Source of the DNA: Pisolithus tinctorius | Taxonomy: Eukaryota; Basidiomycota; Agaricomycetes; Boletales; Pisolithaceae | Reading direction: 5' to 3' | DNA: 64,000 nt | Assembly (NCBI GenBank): GCA_024663395.1 | Contig: JANFAH010000047.1 | Span: 1-64,000, forward strand | Shown: one piece after another, positions 1 through 10,307 of the stretch | How the letters are laid out: every line of letters begins with the position of its first letter | Position numbering within the stretch: position 1 is the first letter of the stretch | Notes under the pieces: model-generated | Databases searched by the model: none | Told to the model about the DNA's origin: nothing | What the model saw: only the letters and a program-made list of their open reading frames with translations | Program-made: the position numbers and the translations under genes

Positions 1-1060
1 GCAGACTTCAGCTGCCACGGTGCGACTAAGGAACATCCTGAGCGACCGATTCAGCACGAGTGCGCCACACATAGTCGCGCATCAATACCTAGGGTCCAGC
101 CGTTTCAATTCCCGAACGTTGGAAACGATCTCCTCTGACCGATCCACGGTGCTGATGACTGTTTCTCAACATCTTACGGAAAATGAGTCGCGGTACTGAT
201 AATGAAGTTGAGAATCACACCCGGCGATGACGTCAGTTTTCAATACCTTTGGGTCAATCCGAAAGCCATTCGCTTCTGCGTATGGCAATAGCTCGGTTCG
301 ACTGCAAGTGCTATCGGGAGCTGAAACATAAGCGGATCCTACAATGACCGGGTAATCAATACGCGGCAAATCTGGGACCATTCCGCAAACCTTCATGCTG
401 AATGGGATGAACTGGGATCGTAGTCACTTTTGATGACCAGCAATGGAGAACAGAAGACTGTGGCGCACTCTATACCGTTGGAATATGTCACGAATTTCCT
501 CCCAGTTCTTTTGCCTCATATGCGAAGGGAGTCTGCTATCCTTTAAAAAGGCATGGAATTGGATCCGTCGTCCTCATGTTTGCCCACCGGTACTTCGTTA
601 TCAAACATCTCGGCGGCGACCTTCTGGAAGTATGAGAAAACCGAGGGACGGACGGAACGAACCCATTGTGACTTGATAAATGGTGCATTTCCGCGGTAGA
701 AGTGATGGATGGCGACCTGAAGGAGGTAACGAGATATATGCGCCCCACTATTGAAAAGAATCTGTGAGAAATGTATATATGATCAGTAGATGGCCCCGTC
801 GGCAAGCACTTGACCAGCATGTGTTTTGTCACGCGGAAGACTCACATCAATAACCCTTTCGTCCAAAATTTTCCCTTTACCCAACGCCCAAACATCGCAT
901 CCATATGGCCATAGCGAGATAGAAAATAGTGGGCACGGACATACGGGTCTCTAGAGACATGAGGAAACGCTTGGAGGTGAGAGTCAGAGCAGTGGGATCT
1001 TCGAGTTCGTAGATGATAAGTGCGATGACTTCATCTATAGGCGGCGTATCTGAGCATACA
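1..1060 (-). pseudogene. Decayed gene of a large fungal hypothetical family, 5' part only
   Basis: Minus-strand pieces read as one protein only if the frame is shifted several times. A segment PPIDEVIALIIYELEDPTAL near 1030-975 is followed in another frame by RDPYVRAHYFLSRYGHMDAM (about 948-890), then KILDERVID in a third. Plausible introns lie at 762-845, 412-468 and 38-88. Exon 761-469 starts in frame with GAHISRYLLQVAIHHFYRG but meets a TAA at a T run near 555, where one more T would keep the frame open. The last exon (37-1) reads SRTVAAEVC and leaves the window. No ATG opens the first frame, which follows a stop. The pattern resembles long hypothetical proteins common in Agaricomycetes that start with an F-box-like helix; this is from memory and no function is known to me. 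At least four one-base shifts and the missing start argue for a pseudogene rather than a live gene. Confidence 0.6.
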
Positions 1061-1510
1061 TGCGGTGAAAAGCAACGGTCTCACACACCGCAAAGACGCT
1101 GCATGGTGGAGAGCGGGCCGCGACAGCAGATAGCCAACGAAATCGTAGACGTTGCGGGCGACCACTAGTGGAATCAGTAAGACAAGCCTGTCCTGAATGC
1201 AGGCAACGACGAGCAGAGCCCGATCTAAGTGGACCCCGACCTTTGTTTGTGGTGGTGATGGTTGAACGCCAAGGTGTTGTGCGAGCCAAATTGTGAGAGC
1301 CTCAAAGTATCGGACTTCCAAATTCGTCCGCGATTTCCATACGGTAGTAACTTTCTTGACACCCAATCTCCTCCCTCAAGCTCCTATCTGTAGCAGGGCA
1401 GTGCAAGTACGATAAAGATGCTGTTCAACTCAGACAAGGTGTAGTTGGCCGTTATTTTTTCGTAGAACGGGCGTTGTCCATGGCAGATGCCGGCATACAA
1501 AATCCGTATT

Positions 1511-2699
1511 CTAAAACTGCCTGTTATAGTAACTCGTATAAACCCTCCAAGGCAGCTTCCAGTCACGGACTTGCAACGACGGATGAAACACATCGAAGTT
1601 GACAGACTCCAGTCGAGTCAGTATGGACGCCGTAGGAATCTACGTTGCAAGGTTAAACGTCAAGCTAGACGATCCAGAGTATGACGCACGGCAGCAGAAA
1701 ACAGGGGCATCACCGCTTGTGGGACTTTACCCCCTGTTTCCTTGAACATCTCTCGCGCGGTCATCATGTTGTCATTTGCGATCGTGGCAAGCTCGAAGAC
1801 GGCATCCTCCAGTTCCTTAGACGTTGCGTGTTTGGAGAACACCTCCTGTTGTTTGACACCGTGCTTTGCAGTAATCTCGGCGGGTATGACCATCACTCCT
1901 TTCGACGCATGAAAAGGGAGGGCACGTAAGAAAGTGGCAAAGGACTGGGCGATGCCCAAATGTGAAGCAGCATGAGAAAATATCGCCGATTCCTGGCGGA
2001 GCATGGACAAGATAAGGTAGAAGAATGTGGAAGATGTCGACTCCGCGTGGGCAGTCATGGACTCGACAGTCAGATGTGTTGGGGAGAATAGCTCTTCTTC
2101 CTATTCAGAATCAGTAGTCGAAATACTATTGACAGGCGCACACCACTTACCCTCGCATCTATCATCCTCTGAAAGTGATACTGAGCCAAATGACTATTTT
2201 GTGTTACCTGGTGCAAGGCAATGGCAATAGGATGCCGGGGAGGCGCGTTCTGCCCAGATGTCGATGAAATGTAAATGCGGACGTGCCAGAAACCACTCAC
2301 CTTGAATATGTCCTTGACAGCATTTCTCCAGAACACGAACCGACCTTGCCCAAGGGTCGTTTGCGACACGGCTTCCTTCACGGTTGCCAATTCAATCTTG
2401 CGTGACCGAGTTCAGCGACCGATACACTCTGAACATTCCAGGCAAACAGTACTCACATAGAATGCTCTCATTGCATAGTATCCAGGTCGATGCACTCGTG
2501 GATACAGCTGTGAGGTCAAGAAGGCTTCATAGTCATGTTTCCGAACGAGATCTTTGCAATAGTCGGCCGCCTCGGATATTCCAGCAGAAGAACGAACGCA
2601 TGGAGTGGTAGAGAACGTATTACTATTCCACAGCCTTCCTAGTCGCCATGCATGACCAGCTAGATGAGCTGTAGTACGCCACTGCCTGAGCGGAACCAT
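1511..2699 (-). CDS. NDUFAF6: NDUFAF6-like complex I assembly factor (squalene/phytoene synthase fold)
   Basis: Five exons: 2457-2699, 2301-2396, 2151-2249, 1690-2100 and 1511-1639, all joining in frame to give about 325 residues. The protein belongs to the trans-isoprenyl diphosphate synthase-like family of which human NDUFAF6 is a member; that protein helps early assembly of the ND1 part of mitochondrial complex I and has no known catalysis. Visible support: an N-terminal mitochondrial-type presequence (Arg/Ser/Thr rich, no acids in the first 35 residues), the segment DYCKDLVRKHDYEAFLTSQL, then FVFWRNAVKDIF, the HAASHLGIAQ helix, and a C-terminus with FDVFHPSLQ, all in the order of the family. 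The Asp-rich prenyl-diphosphate motifs of true phytoene synthases are not evident, as expected for NDUFAF6. It lies in tandem with uL29m on the same strand, about 590 bases downstream of it. Confidence 0.88.
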
Positions 2700-3284
2700 G
2701 AAACCATGACAAGAAAATCAAAGTTCGGTACTAGGCGGTGTCCGGGGAACTGACAGTCGTTACGAATACCCCGGAATCATCCCTCGGACCTCCAGGGAAC
2801 GATCGTCTTAAAGCTCTTCCTAGAAGAGACGACGATGTCGGCTCCATCAGGGCTTCAGAAGGAAGTCCTCGCGTTGTACAGACGGTAACCGTCTCTTCGT
2901 TACGTTGATTTGTGCTTCGCTCATGTATGTCTAGCGCACTACGAATGGTACGGACGAAACCGTCGCACACGCAGGACAAGTTTTCGCTCTTGGTTCGTTA
3001 TATGTTTCATGTCCAAGCGTCTGCCGTATCACCTCGCAAAGTCTCAGCAATCGAACATCTACTTAGACGCGGAAGAAGACAGATAGAGTTGTTCGAGAAT
3101 CCGTCCATTAGAGACTGTCACATTTCTCAGGATATGAGGGAATGGGAGCGAAGCCGGAGGAAATATCATAGTCAAACCAGCTAGCCTAGCCTTGCAAGGT
3201 GGACAACGAGCTGTTTCGATTAGGCCGAGATATCCATGTGTACATAAGGAGGACAATACTGTTCGGAGGCCGGACACACAAGTG

Positions 3285-4014
3285 TCATCGTACCTCACGC
3301 GGCAAAGCCCTACGTCTACTCTTCACTCGATAAAAGGGATCTGTTATTTTCTTCGGAACCTCCTTCTTCGAGCCTTCCCCAGCATCAAGAATCTTCTCAT
3401 ACACCACCCGCCGCTCGTTGATGACATACTTCAAACGGGCCATCGACTTTCGGCACTATGAAACGGCAGTAGGAAACGGCCCAGGAAGAGTATCCTCAAG
3501 TTACTCACCAGGCGGTCTCGGACAGAAGCCGCAAGTGATTCAGTGCTGCGAATTCCGAGTCTTCTAGCCTCCTCCTTCTGCGTTGCGAGGATATTGCGTT
3601 CTCGTAGTAGTACATACCACAACGTGTGCAGGTCTTTGAAGCTTTTACGGCGAAGCTCTGATGCAATCCATGACCTCCCTGAGAACTGAATTGTGAGATA
3701 AGAACGACCGCGCAGTGATTCTGGCACGTACCCGACTCGGCGTAGGCATCTCGAGGTTCGACGGTCTCATAAGTTGCTTTTCCCTCAGAATCCACATTCT
3801 TCCGGAAGAAAGCCCACAAGCCGTGATTTGGATCGACCTCTACGCCCAAGTGCGGTCGACTTCCAGGTGGTTTCGTTTGCTTAGCAGTAGCACCACCCTG
3901 GACCTCGACGGGTGCAGTTCCCGCAGCAGAATGACTCGATGTGACAGCTTCAGTCGACGCGCATCGAGTAAAGGGCGTAATGCGCATTAAACGCAACGAA
4001 CGCGCTGCGAGCAT
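3285..4014 (-). CDS. Mitochondrial large-subunit ribosomal protein uL29m (MRPL47/MRPL4)
   Basis: Three exons, 3732-4014, 3509-3678 and 3285-3455, code for about 207 residues. The core (exon 2) reads [18 protein letters not shown] followed by [20 protein letters not shown], the hallmark of the MRPL47/uL29m family; exon 3 carries the conserved [16 protein letters not shown] helix. The protein is part of the mitochondrial 54S/39S subunit near the exit tunnel. The chosen start at 4014 opens a typical import presequence ([18 protein letters not shown]). The frame stays open a further 67 codons upstream, but those residues do not look like a presequence, so a longer start is less likely. Introns are 53 bases each. 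Confidence 0.9.
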
Positions 4015-4357
4015 AGTGGAAACCTTCCTCCCAAGGTAATTGAGAAGGAGACGCAGTGGGCGAGCCAGATGGGCTTGTAAATTCTTTGCACAGCCACCCA
4101 ATCCACAGTTGCCTCTTCCGGACGATCCGCCTATATGGACTTGAGCGGCCCGCTGGCATAAGTGATGAAGATCCTTGCGAAAATTCACCTCGACGGAGGG
4201 GAAAAAATCCCGCAAAAGCAGGGGCGGCTATTCGACAGGATAAGGATAAGCAAATTACTCTCCCCGCCGGCGTAGCGGATCGACCGTTACTTCCGTCTCT
4301 TGTGGGATTATAGCCAATTCATCTCCTACTCATGCATACCATCTAGCGCACTCTATC

Positions 4358-4645
4358 ATGCGCACCTTCATTCTGCTGGTCGTGTCTCTCACCGCCTTAT
4401 CCAATGCACTAGTCCTACGACAAGCACCCCCTGCTCAACCGACGGCTGCCGGTGCTAACTCGGGCACGGGAGGATTACTGACAACGAGTGGGTTCACATC
4501 CTTGCTTTAGTGTTGTTCTGATTTTTTTTGTCTAGCTGCGAATGCTGCTGTGAACAGCGCTCCTTACACCGTACCCATTAACACGGCCACCTACTTCTGG
4601 ACCAGCGTCAGTATCATCCCAGGTGTAAGCACGATTCACATGTGA
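4358..4645 (+). CDS. Small predicted secreted protein
   Basis: An ATG at 4358 opens a clear signal peptide (MRTFILLVVSLTALSNA, likely cut after Ala) followed by a short Pro/Ala-rich stretch. Read straight through, the frame ends after 50 codons; a better model removes an intron at 4452-4535 (donor GTGCTA, pyrimidine-rich acceptor TCTAG) and continues with NAAVNSAPYTVPINTATYFW to a stop at 4643-4645. A second possible intron at 4622-4664 would change only the last residues and end at 4699. The mature protein would be about 50-60 residues, with no cysteines and no family I recognise. It could be a small secreted or wall protein; function unknown. Confidence 0.5.
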
Positions 4646-5082
4646 GAGCATGACTTAACATCAGGTGAGTCATCGGCTTTTCCATTTGATCAGTCATGAT
4701 AACACACTTCACGTCCATAGTTCTGGGGAACGTAGTTGTTTGATGCTTGGTGTGACTCGAAATATCATAGAAATCGAAATCTGGATGTACATGCCAGCTA
4801 GTATTAGAGAGAATATTCATGATTTTGAGTTGCTCTCTGCGAGATAAGTTCGTTCGTGTCTTATCTTCCTTGGCGTAAGTCTAAGGGTTAGTGGGCGGAT
4901 AGTCACTTCGAAATTATACTTCCGCACATGATCCCGTCTTCCGCAGCCGCGGACGGAAGATGATCGCGACCCGATGCCTGAGCCCGCACAAGAGTCGCCT
5001 CAGAACCCATAAGACATCGACGCGCTCTATGGCCCGCCATACCCTCGCCCACTTTTTCGCCTCTCAATTTGGACCCGCAACT

Positions 5083-5670
5083 ATGTTCTTTTTTCGGCTT
5101 GCTGTCGTTCTTGCCCTGCTCTGCATTGCGCTGACCAGCGCGTCGCCTAACCCGTTCCCAGATGCTGGGCGCAGAGGTTACGCCGGCCACGCGAGAAATG
5201 TCGGCCATCCTGGGCACCCCAGGCACCCTGCTCACCCTGCACATCCGCGAAACGTGGACAGTCACCGTGCGCATCATAAGCACCATGGCCGGCAAGTCGG
5301 ACCACGAGTGAGTTCGCTTTGACATTCGTTCCACGGACACCAGGCCAAGTGTACTCCTCAGCAGGCTCAGCAACAAAACACCAAGCGCGGGGGCGCCGGC
5401 GGTTGTCTCAACACCTTTACCGTGACAGAAACCACTACTTCCACAGCACACTACACATCAACGTCGATCGTTCAGACCACTCAGGTAGTCTCATCGACCG
5501 AATTAGCGACCGAGACCTATACTGCCACCGTCACGGTCACCACAACTCCCAAGGTGGTAGCATCCACAGAGTGGATAACGGCGACGGCAACAGCCACAAT
5601 AACCCCCGATGATCACGTCAACGATCTGGGTGACCAGTACCCAGATGGCGCAGACAACTGCTGTGAGTAG
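5083..5670 (+). CDS. Predicted secreted His/Pro- and Thr-rich protein
   Basis: The ATG at 5083 starts a strong signal peptide (MFFFRLAVVLALLCIALTSA); an upstream in-frame ATG at 4960 would hide it and is less likely. Residues 35-70 are a low-complexity stretch of GHP/RHPAHP units. An intron is needed around 5308-5343 (GTGAGT to CAG, only 36 bases; a donor near 5294 is an alternative). Exon 2 gives a Cys pair region (AKCTPQQ, GGCLNTF) and about 70 residues rich in Thr/Ser (TETTTSTAHYTSTSIVQTT), as in O-glycosylated wall-bound proteins, ending DGADNCCE. A further stretch after 5717 reads TEYGPDGDGDCCDTS in another frame and may be a lost or mis-joined last exon. No catalytic domain is visible. 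Confidence 0.6.
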
Positions 5671-5930
5671 CTTTGTGGCACTTAAGAAGACTGAAGACTG
5701 ATGAAACCCGTTCAAAGTACTGAATACGGACCTGACGGCGACGGAGATTGTTGCGATACGAGTTTGAAGAAACCTGGACTCTTGACTCCGGACAACTGAC
5801 GACCGAAAAAAGGCTTACCTGTATCTCCTCACGTAACGTACGATTTCAAAGGTATCGGACTTGATAGCGTCATTGGCACAGTTATTAACGAATGTAGAAA
5901 ATGGAAACATATCGATAGAATGATATAGAA

Positions 5931-6538
5931 TTATTTCTTTGGTCTCTGCGCTGATTGCATCATGAGCGATGACGCAAAAACTATTGCGAAGACACACACC
6001 TCCATATTTACTCCTTGCTGACATGCGTCCCACAACGCCACCAAAGTCTAATGCACCGCGAACGATTTTGTAGCTGGGGACCGAATCGTAAGAGTGACTA
6101 GAGAAAACCCCGAAACGAGCCTCTAACGCACCGGACACCTGGCAAATCCTGTGCACGACCACCACGGACCAACACAACACTGTGCTCCTGCAGGTTGTGC
6201 CCTTCTCCCTGAATGTACGCCATGACGGTATTCCCGTTCGTCAGCTTTACACGGGCAACTTTCCGCTTTGCCGAGTTGGGTTTCTTCGGAGCCATAATAA
6301 ATATCTGAGCACAGACACCTTTCTTTTGCGGACAGTTGTCTAGGAGTGGCGATTTTGCCTTGGAAGCTTTCTGGGGCTTCTTTCGGCGCATTGTTTGGTT
6401 CAAAGTCATGGAAAGCGACGAAGAAGAGCTGAAGGACCTAGTGTAGAGAAACGAAGCCCCCGCCGCAGTTGGCTTGTGATGAGACATGAGAGCCCATGTT
6501 TGAGGCACTCTGCAACAGCTCTTCAAGACCGACAGCAT
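5931..6538 (-). CDS. Mitochondrial small-subunit ribosomal protein uS12m
   Basis: Exons 6132-6538, 6000-6073 and 5931-5950 join in frame to about 166 residues. The S12 core is unmistakable: [55 protein letters not shown] and RMSARSKYG; the last exon adds only AQRPKK and the stop, the usual end of S12. This protein lines the decoding centre of the mitoribosome. An N-terminal extension of about 45 residues rich in Ser, Lys and Arg serves as import signal. Position 54 of the core ([12 protein letters not shown], usually MTPKKPNSALRK) shows a mild Leu-to-Lys difference. The two introns are 58 and 49 bases. The true donor of intron 1 is the second of two GTs (6131-6130), because only that one keeps RYKIVRG. 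Confidence 0.95.
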
Positions 6539-8755
6539 CTTCTTCCAAATGAACGCAATGAAAATGTGGCTTGTAAGTTCCGGTACTCCGTATGTAGTTC
6601 GTTATGTAAGCACGCGCCACTGACTTCTGCCGACGATTTATTGCTCCAGTTACCAGACCGTCTATGAGGCTGCCGTCGATTAACGGCTTGCCTCTGTCTA
6701 GTTAACAGACTACGGCGATATGGCGGGCAGGTGAACGGCAGGTGCGTCTTATTGGACATGGCAACTAAAATGCATAGCTGTGCAGAGCCTCGTGTCGCTC
6801 TCGTTACAGAATGGAATTATACCGGGAATCTAGTGTTTTGATTTCCTCCCATGGCGGAGCGCTGGACATCGCATCCCCGACCCACACACATTCTATGCAG
6901 CGTAAATGCCAGACACTTCCCCCTCAGGATCTCCGGCCGTTATCACGCCACCGGGCAGGTTACTGCGTCTGCCTCATACCATGCCCTCTAGGGTTATGCC
7001 GTTAGGTATACTAGCTCCTCTCGTTGGTATCTGTATCAGGATCTCGGCAGTTCGACCCCACAATTCAATAACCTTGAACTAGATTTCGTCCCATAGAGAA
7101 TCACGGATATCACGTTCTGCTGATCTGTTGGGAGTCGACTCGTCGAGTCCCGCTGGGGGGAGCTTTCTCAAGCTCCTCGATGAGAGTCAGCGACTCGCAC
7201 TGTTTTTGTCTCCTCTTGAACAGTCCGGGACAAGGCCTTTAAATACCCAAGAGATGACCCACCGTGAGCGTCGAAAATTCCAGAAATTCGTGGAATGTTC
7301 GTAATCACAACAGCAACCCCATGTCTGGAACCTTCTTCCCCTTGATCGCAGCTTGTTCGTCTCAAGGCTACCTTGTTGTTGTCAACGTGGCTGGTACTTG
7401 CTCTCCGTTCACCCCGTACGTTATGGTGGTTTTTACACAATCCGCTCACCAGCTCTGGCGGTGAGGGGGGAAGTCAGATTATATACATGCAGGACCGACC
7501 TTGCACCCAGACGTTTTGGTAAGAGGTCCTATTCCCCTCCGCTGGGTGACTCAACAGTTGTGTGAAGTGGACACCTGCAATACATACATAAACAAAAGTC
7601 GTCTTGCACCGTGTGGCATCAGGTGGTAATACAGACAACGAGTGGGGGCGTATACGGCACGTGTTTTTCTGTGAATGCCTTATCCTCACTGCCCGGCGCC
7701 TCACCCCCACTGTTGACGTCTTGCTCCCCGTTCCTCATGCTCACAGTCTCATTCTTGTCGTTTCTCCCCGTCGATATCACTGACTATATTTCGCACACTC
7801 ACCCCGAGCTCTCCCTGGCGTGACTCCATGGCCTTGTACATTTCTGGCGTCACGCTTCAATCCAGTCGGTTGCTCGCTCTTTGAGGGAGTCCCTGCGACG
7901 TCACCGTATTTCCCTTTCTCTTTGTACTCTTATTCCGTCTCATTTTTCCTTGATAACTCCCAAAGTTTTTGTCCTGCCTACTGCGGGAACATGGATATTG
8001 TCATTTCAAACTATTAGTGGAGGAGACGCGTGATGCCAGACAAAAAAAAGACAGTACGCTGTGGCTCTGGTGTGTGACACGTAAATGAAGTCAAAATATA
8101 ATTTGCAGTAGTTGTCCATGAAGTCATTCTAGTATCGAGCGGTATGCATGCTGTGTAACTTCACTGGTCGAGATGCCAATTTCATGAATGGAACATGCAC
8201 TTGCAGATCCTATTCGCAAGAGAAGGGTGTGCGAAAAGATGAGATGATAGTGGAAACGTCATCCTGATGTACTTACGTCTTACTTTTGCGTTCGTACCTT
8301 ACACACTGTCGTCTTAACAAACTTGCCTCCTTTCCTTTCTTGAGAATTTGTGCTACCTGAAGTCTGCCATTGCGTCGTATCCGTTCGAGCGAAGGAAAGT
8401 ATAAAACATGTGCATAGAGTCCACTGTGTTTTCTATCTCAAACTTCGGGTCCAGGGGCTATGACGCCGGGGCCTCAGAGGGAGGGACAACGGTCAGAACA
8501 ACTGAATTGGTATGACTCTACGGGCACTTCCATCACCACGACTGCTTGGTGTGCATTACGAAGATATGTTGGTTGGCCACGCTACCAGGTCGGTAGCCTC
8601 AAGGCTATCACATGAACTTCGTATACAGACAAGCTTTGATCAGATCGATTACATAACCAAATTACAAGTAACCGCGTATGGGCCGGCCCTAGATAGCAGT
8701 CAGTACGCGTCTCCGCTCCTCATTATTTACCGTCAGTTAACACGTTGACCGAAGA
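6539..8755. other. 2.2 kb without a supportable gene
   Basis: Between the start of uS12m and the start of NSE2. Open frames here are short (under 95 codons), overlap on both strands and show no splice-joined continuity or recognisable motif. The longest minus-strand one, 7168-7449, has a few hydrophobic and Gly-rich residues but nothing I can name. The last few hundred bases should include the promoters of the two flanking divergent genes. Confidence 0.5.
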
Positions 8756-10034
8756 ATGCCTGCCGCGTCTCGAAAGCGAGCTTCGCGTGCACGCAGGGAG
8801 CCGTCTGATGACCACATAGAAGCGGGTGACCTTACCCAACGCGACGGTGAAGCCGTAGACTCTGAGGCGAGCGACGGCGAGCAGTCACGTAGAACGGTGA
8901 AGAAGGATAAGAAAGATAAGAAGGGTAAGGCTGTACACGGAGAGGGAGGTCTAGCTCTCGAATCTGACAATGACGACGGGAGGATCGATGTGGAGAACTT
9001 CCGCGACCAGCCCCTGGATAAGAAGGAAGGCGCAAAGCTGCACGGTATAGCCCAGGATTGGGAATTAATTAGGAAGCAAATACATCAAGGCTCGTTTTCC
9101 CTTGTCAAGGATGTCGCCATATCCCTTGCGGACGTAATGGAAGTTGATCAGTCCGTGGAGGTTCGTTATGTGCAATACATCGGTTTTGTGGCTCACAGAA
9201 TCCTCAAGGCATTGAATGGAGTTGATGTCATCATGAAGGAGCTCCTGGACATTGACCAAGAAATGCTCTTCCGTGAGGAAACCCTGAAAGAGCTCCACCA
9301 GAAACTCATGCTTGGAGAGCGCGTGGTGAGTCAACTTCCGAATAGATGTCTTATTCATTTTATAGCGGCCTTCCAGGAGGATGTGATGGATAGATATGAA
9401 AACGGGGTGAAAGAGAAGATAGACCATTACCGCAGCAAGACCAGTCGCCAGAAGTACGGATCCAGTGTGGTGTACACGCAATTCAGGGAAGGCATCTTTG
9501 TCCGTCTACATTACATTCATTGTTGAACCTGAAACTAATATCCCTACAAATAGGAGGTACAAAATCCGGGCGCCCCGATACCACCTATCAAAGAATTCAT
9601 TCCAAGAGGTATGTATCCACCGATTCAATGAAACCTTTTCTGATCACATCCAAAGAACGTGGTGATGGCAGTGATGATGATGATGAAGATCTTGAAATCG
9701 GAGGCGTAACTCAGGATTACAAGTGTCCTATTACGCTGACCACACTAGTGAACCCTATGACCTCGTAGGTGGCTACAAACCACTCATACGATCAAATTTC
9801 TTAACTACCGCTTTTAGCAAGGTCTGCGGACATTCATTTTCCGGAGACGCCATTCAGGAATACCTCCAACGGGCTAGAGCAGATGGGATTGCGTGCCCTG
9901 CGGCGGGGTGCAAGAAGAGACTGACGATGGCAGTGTTACGTCCAGACAAGGATCTGGAAAAGAAAATCAAGATAGCGGCACGGCAACGTCAAAGGCTGGC
10001 AGAAGATAGTGACGACGGCGAGGTGATAGAATAG
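8756..10034 (+). CDS. NSE2: E3 SUMO-protein ligase Nse2/Mms21 (SMC5/6 complex)
   Basis: Five exons (8756-9325, 9377-9499, 9554-9608, 9656-9764, 9818-10034) give about 357 residues. The C-terminus carries a zf-Nse SP-RING: the segment DYKCPITLTTLVNPMTS, then KVCGHSFSGDAIQEYL and IACPAAGCKKRL, with the Cys/His zinc ligands present in both halves around the last intron. The N-terminal half is acidic and basic low-complexity sequence, and the middle forms a helical coiled region (EETLKELHQKLMLGE, DRYENGVKEKIDHYRSKT) which in this family docks on Smc5. The enzyme attaches SUMO to chromosomal proteins during DNA repair and is nuclear. The conserved linker DLEIGGVTQDYKCPI confirms orthology. It ends 273 bases from the convergent Spo71-like gene. 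Confidence 0.93.
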
Positions 10035-10307
10035 ATCCAGTTGTAATTTCCGCAAGTTGCTTTGCTGCATTGTAGGTCCTTTTTTCTTTCTTACCCCTAA
10101 GCTGTGACAAATTCGAACTAGATTGCTACCCTCATGCTTCTTACATTTTGGTCGGACTGCAGCTCAGTGTCGCAGTAGAGCTAGACCGAACCAGCAGTTT
10201 CTGTATGCATTACGAGCTATCACTAATCATTGAGTAATATCTAGTCAGTCCTCGCGAAAACCTACGTTGTAGAAGGTATGGATGGATAATGTCCTTGTGC
10301 TCGCCCG

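Noticed and set aside
2145..2207. Extra intron in NDUFAF6 exon 3 with a GTAACA donor
   Set aside because: Reading through gives a family-like segment (HQVTQNSHLAQYHFQRMID) with no stop; splicing there would delete it.
7168..7449. Minus-strand frame in the gap before NSE2
   Set aside because: 93 codons without a recognisable motif or flanking exons; not enough to call a gene.
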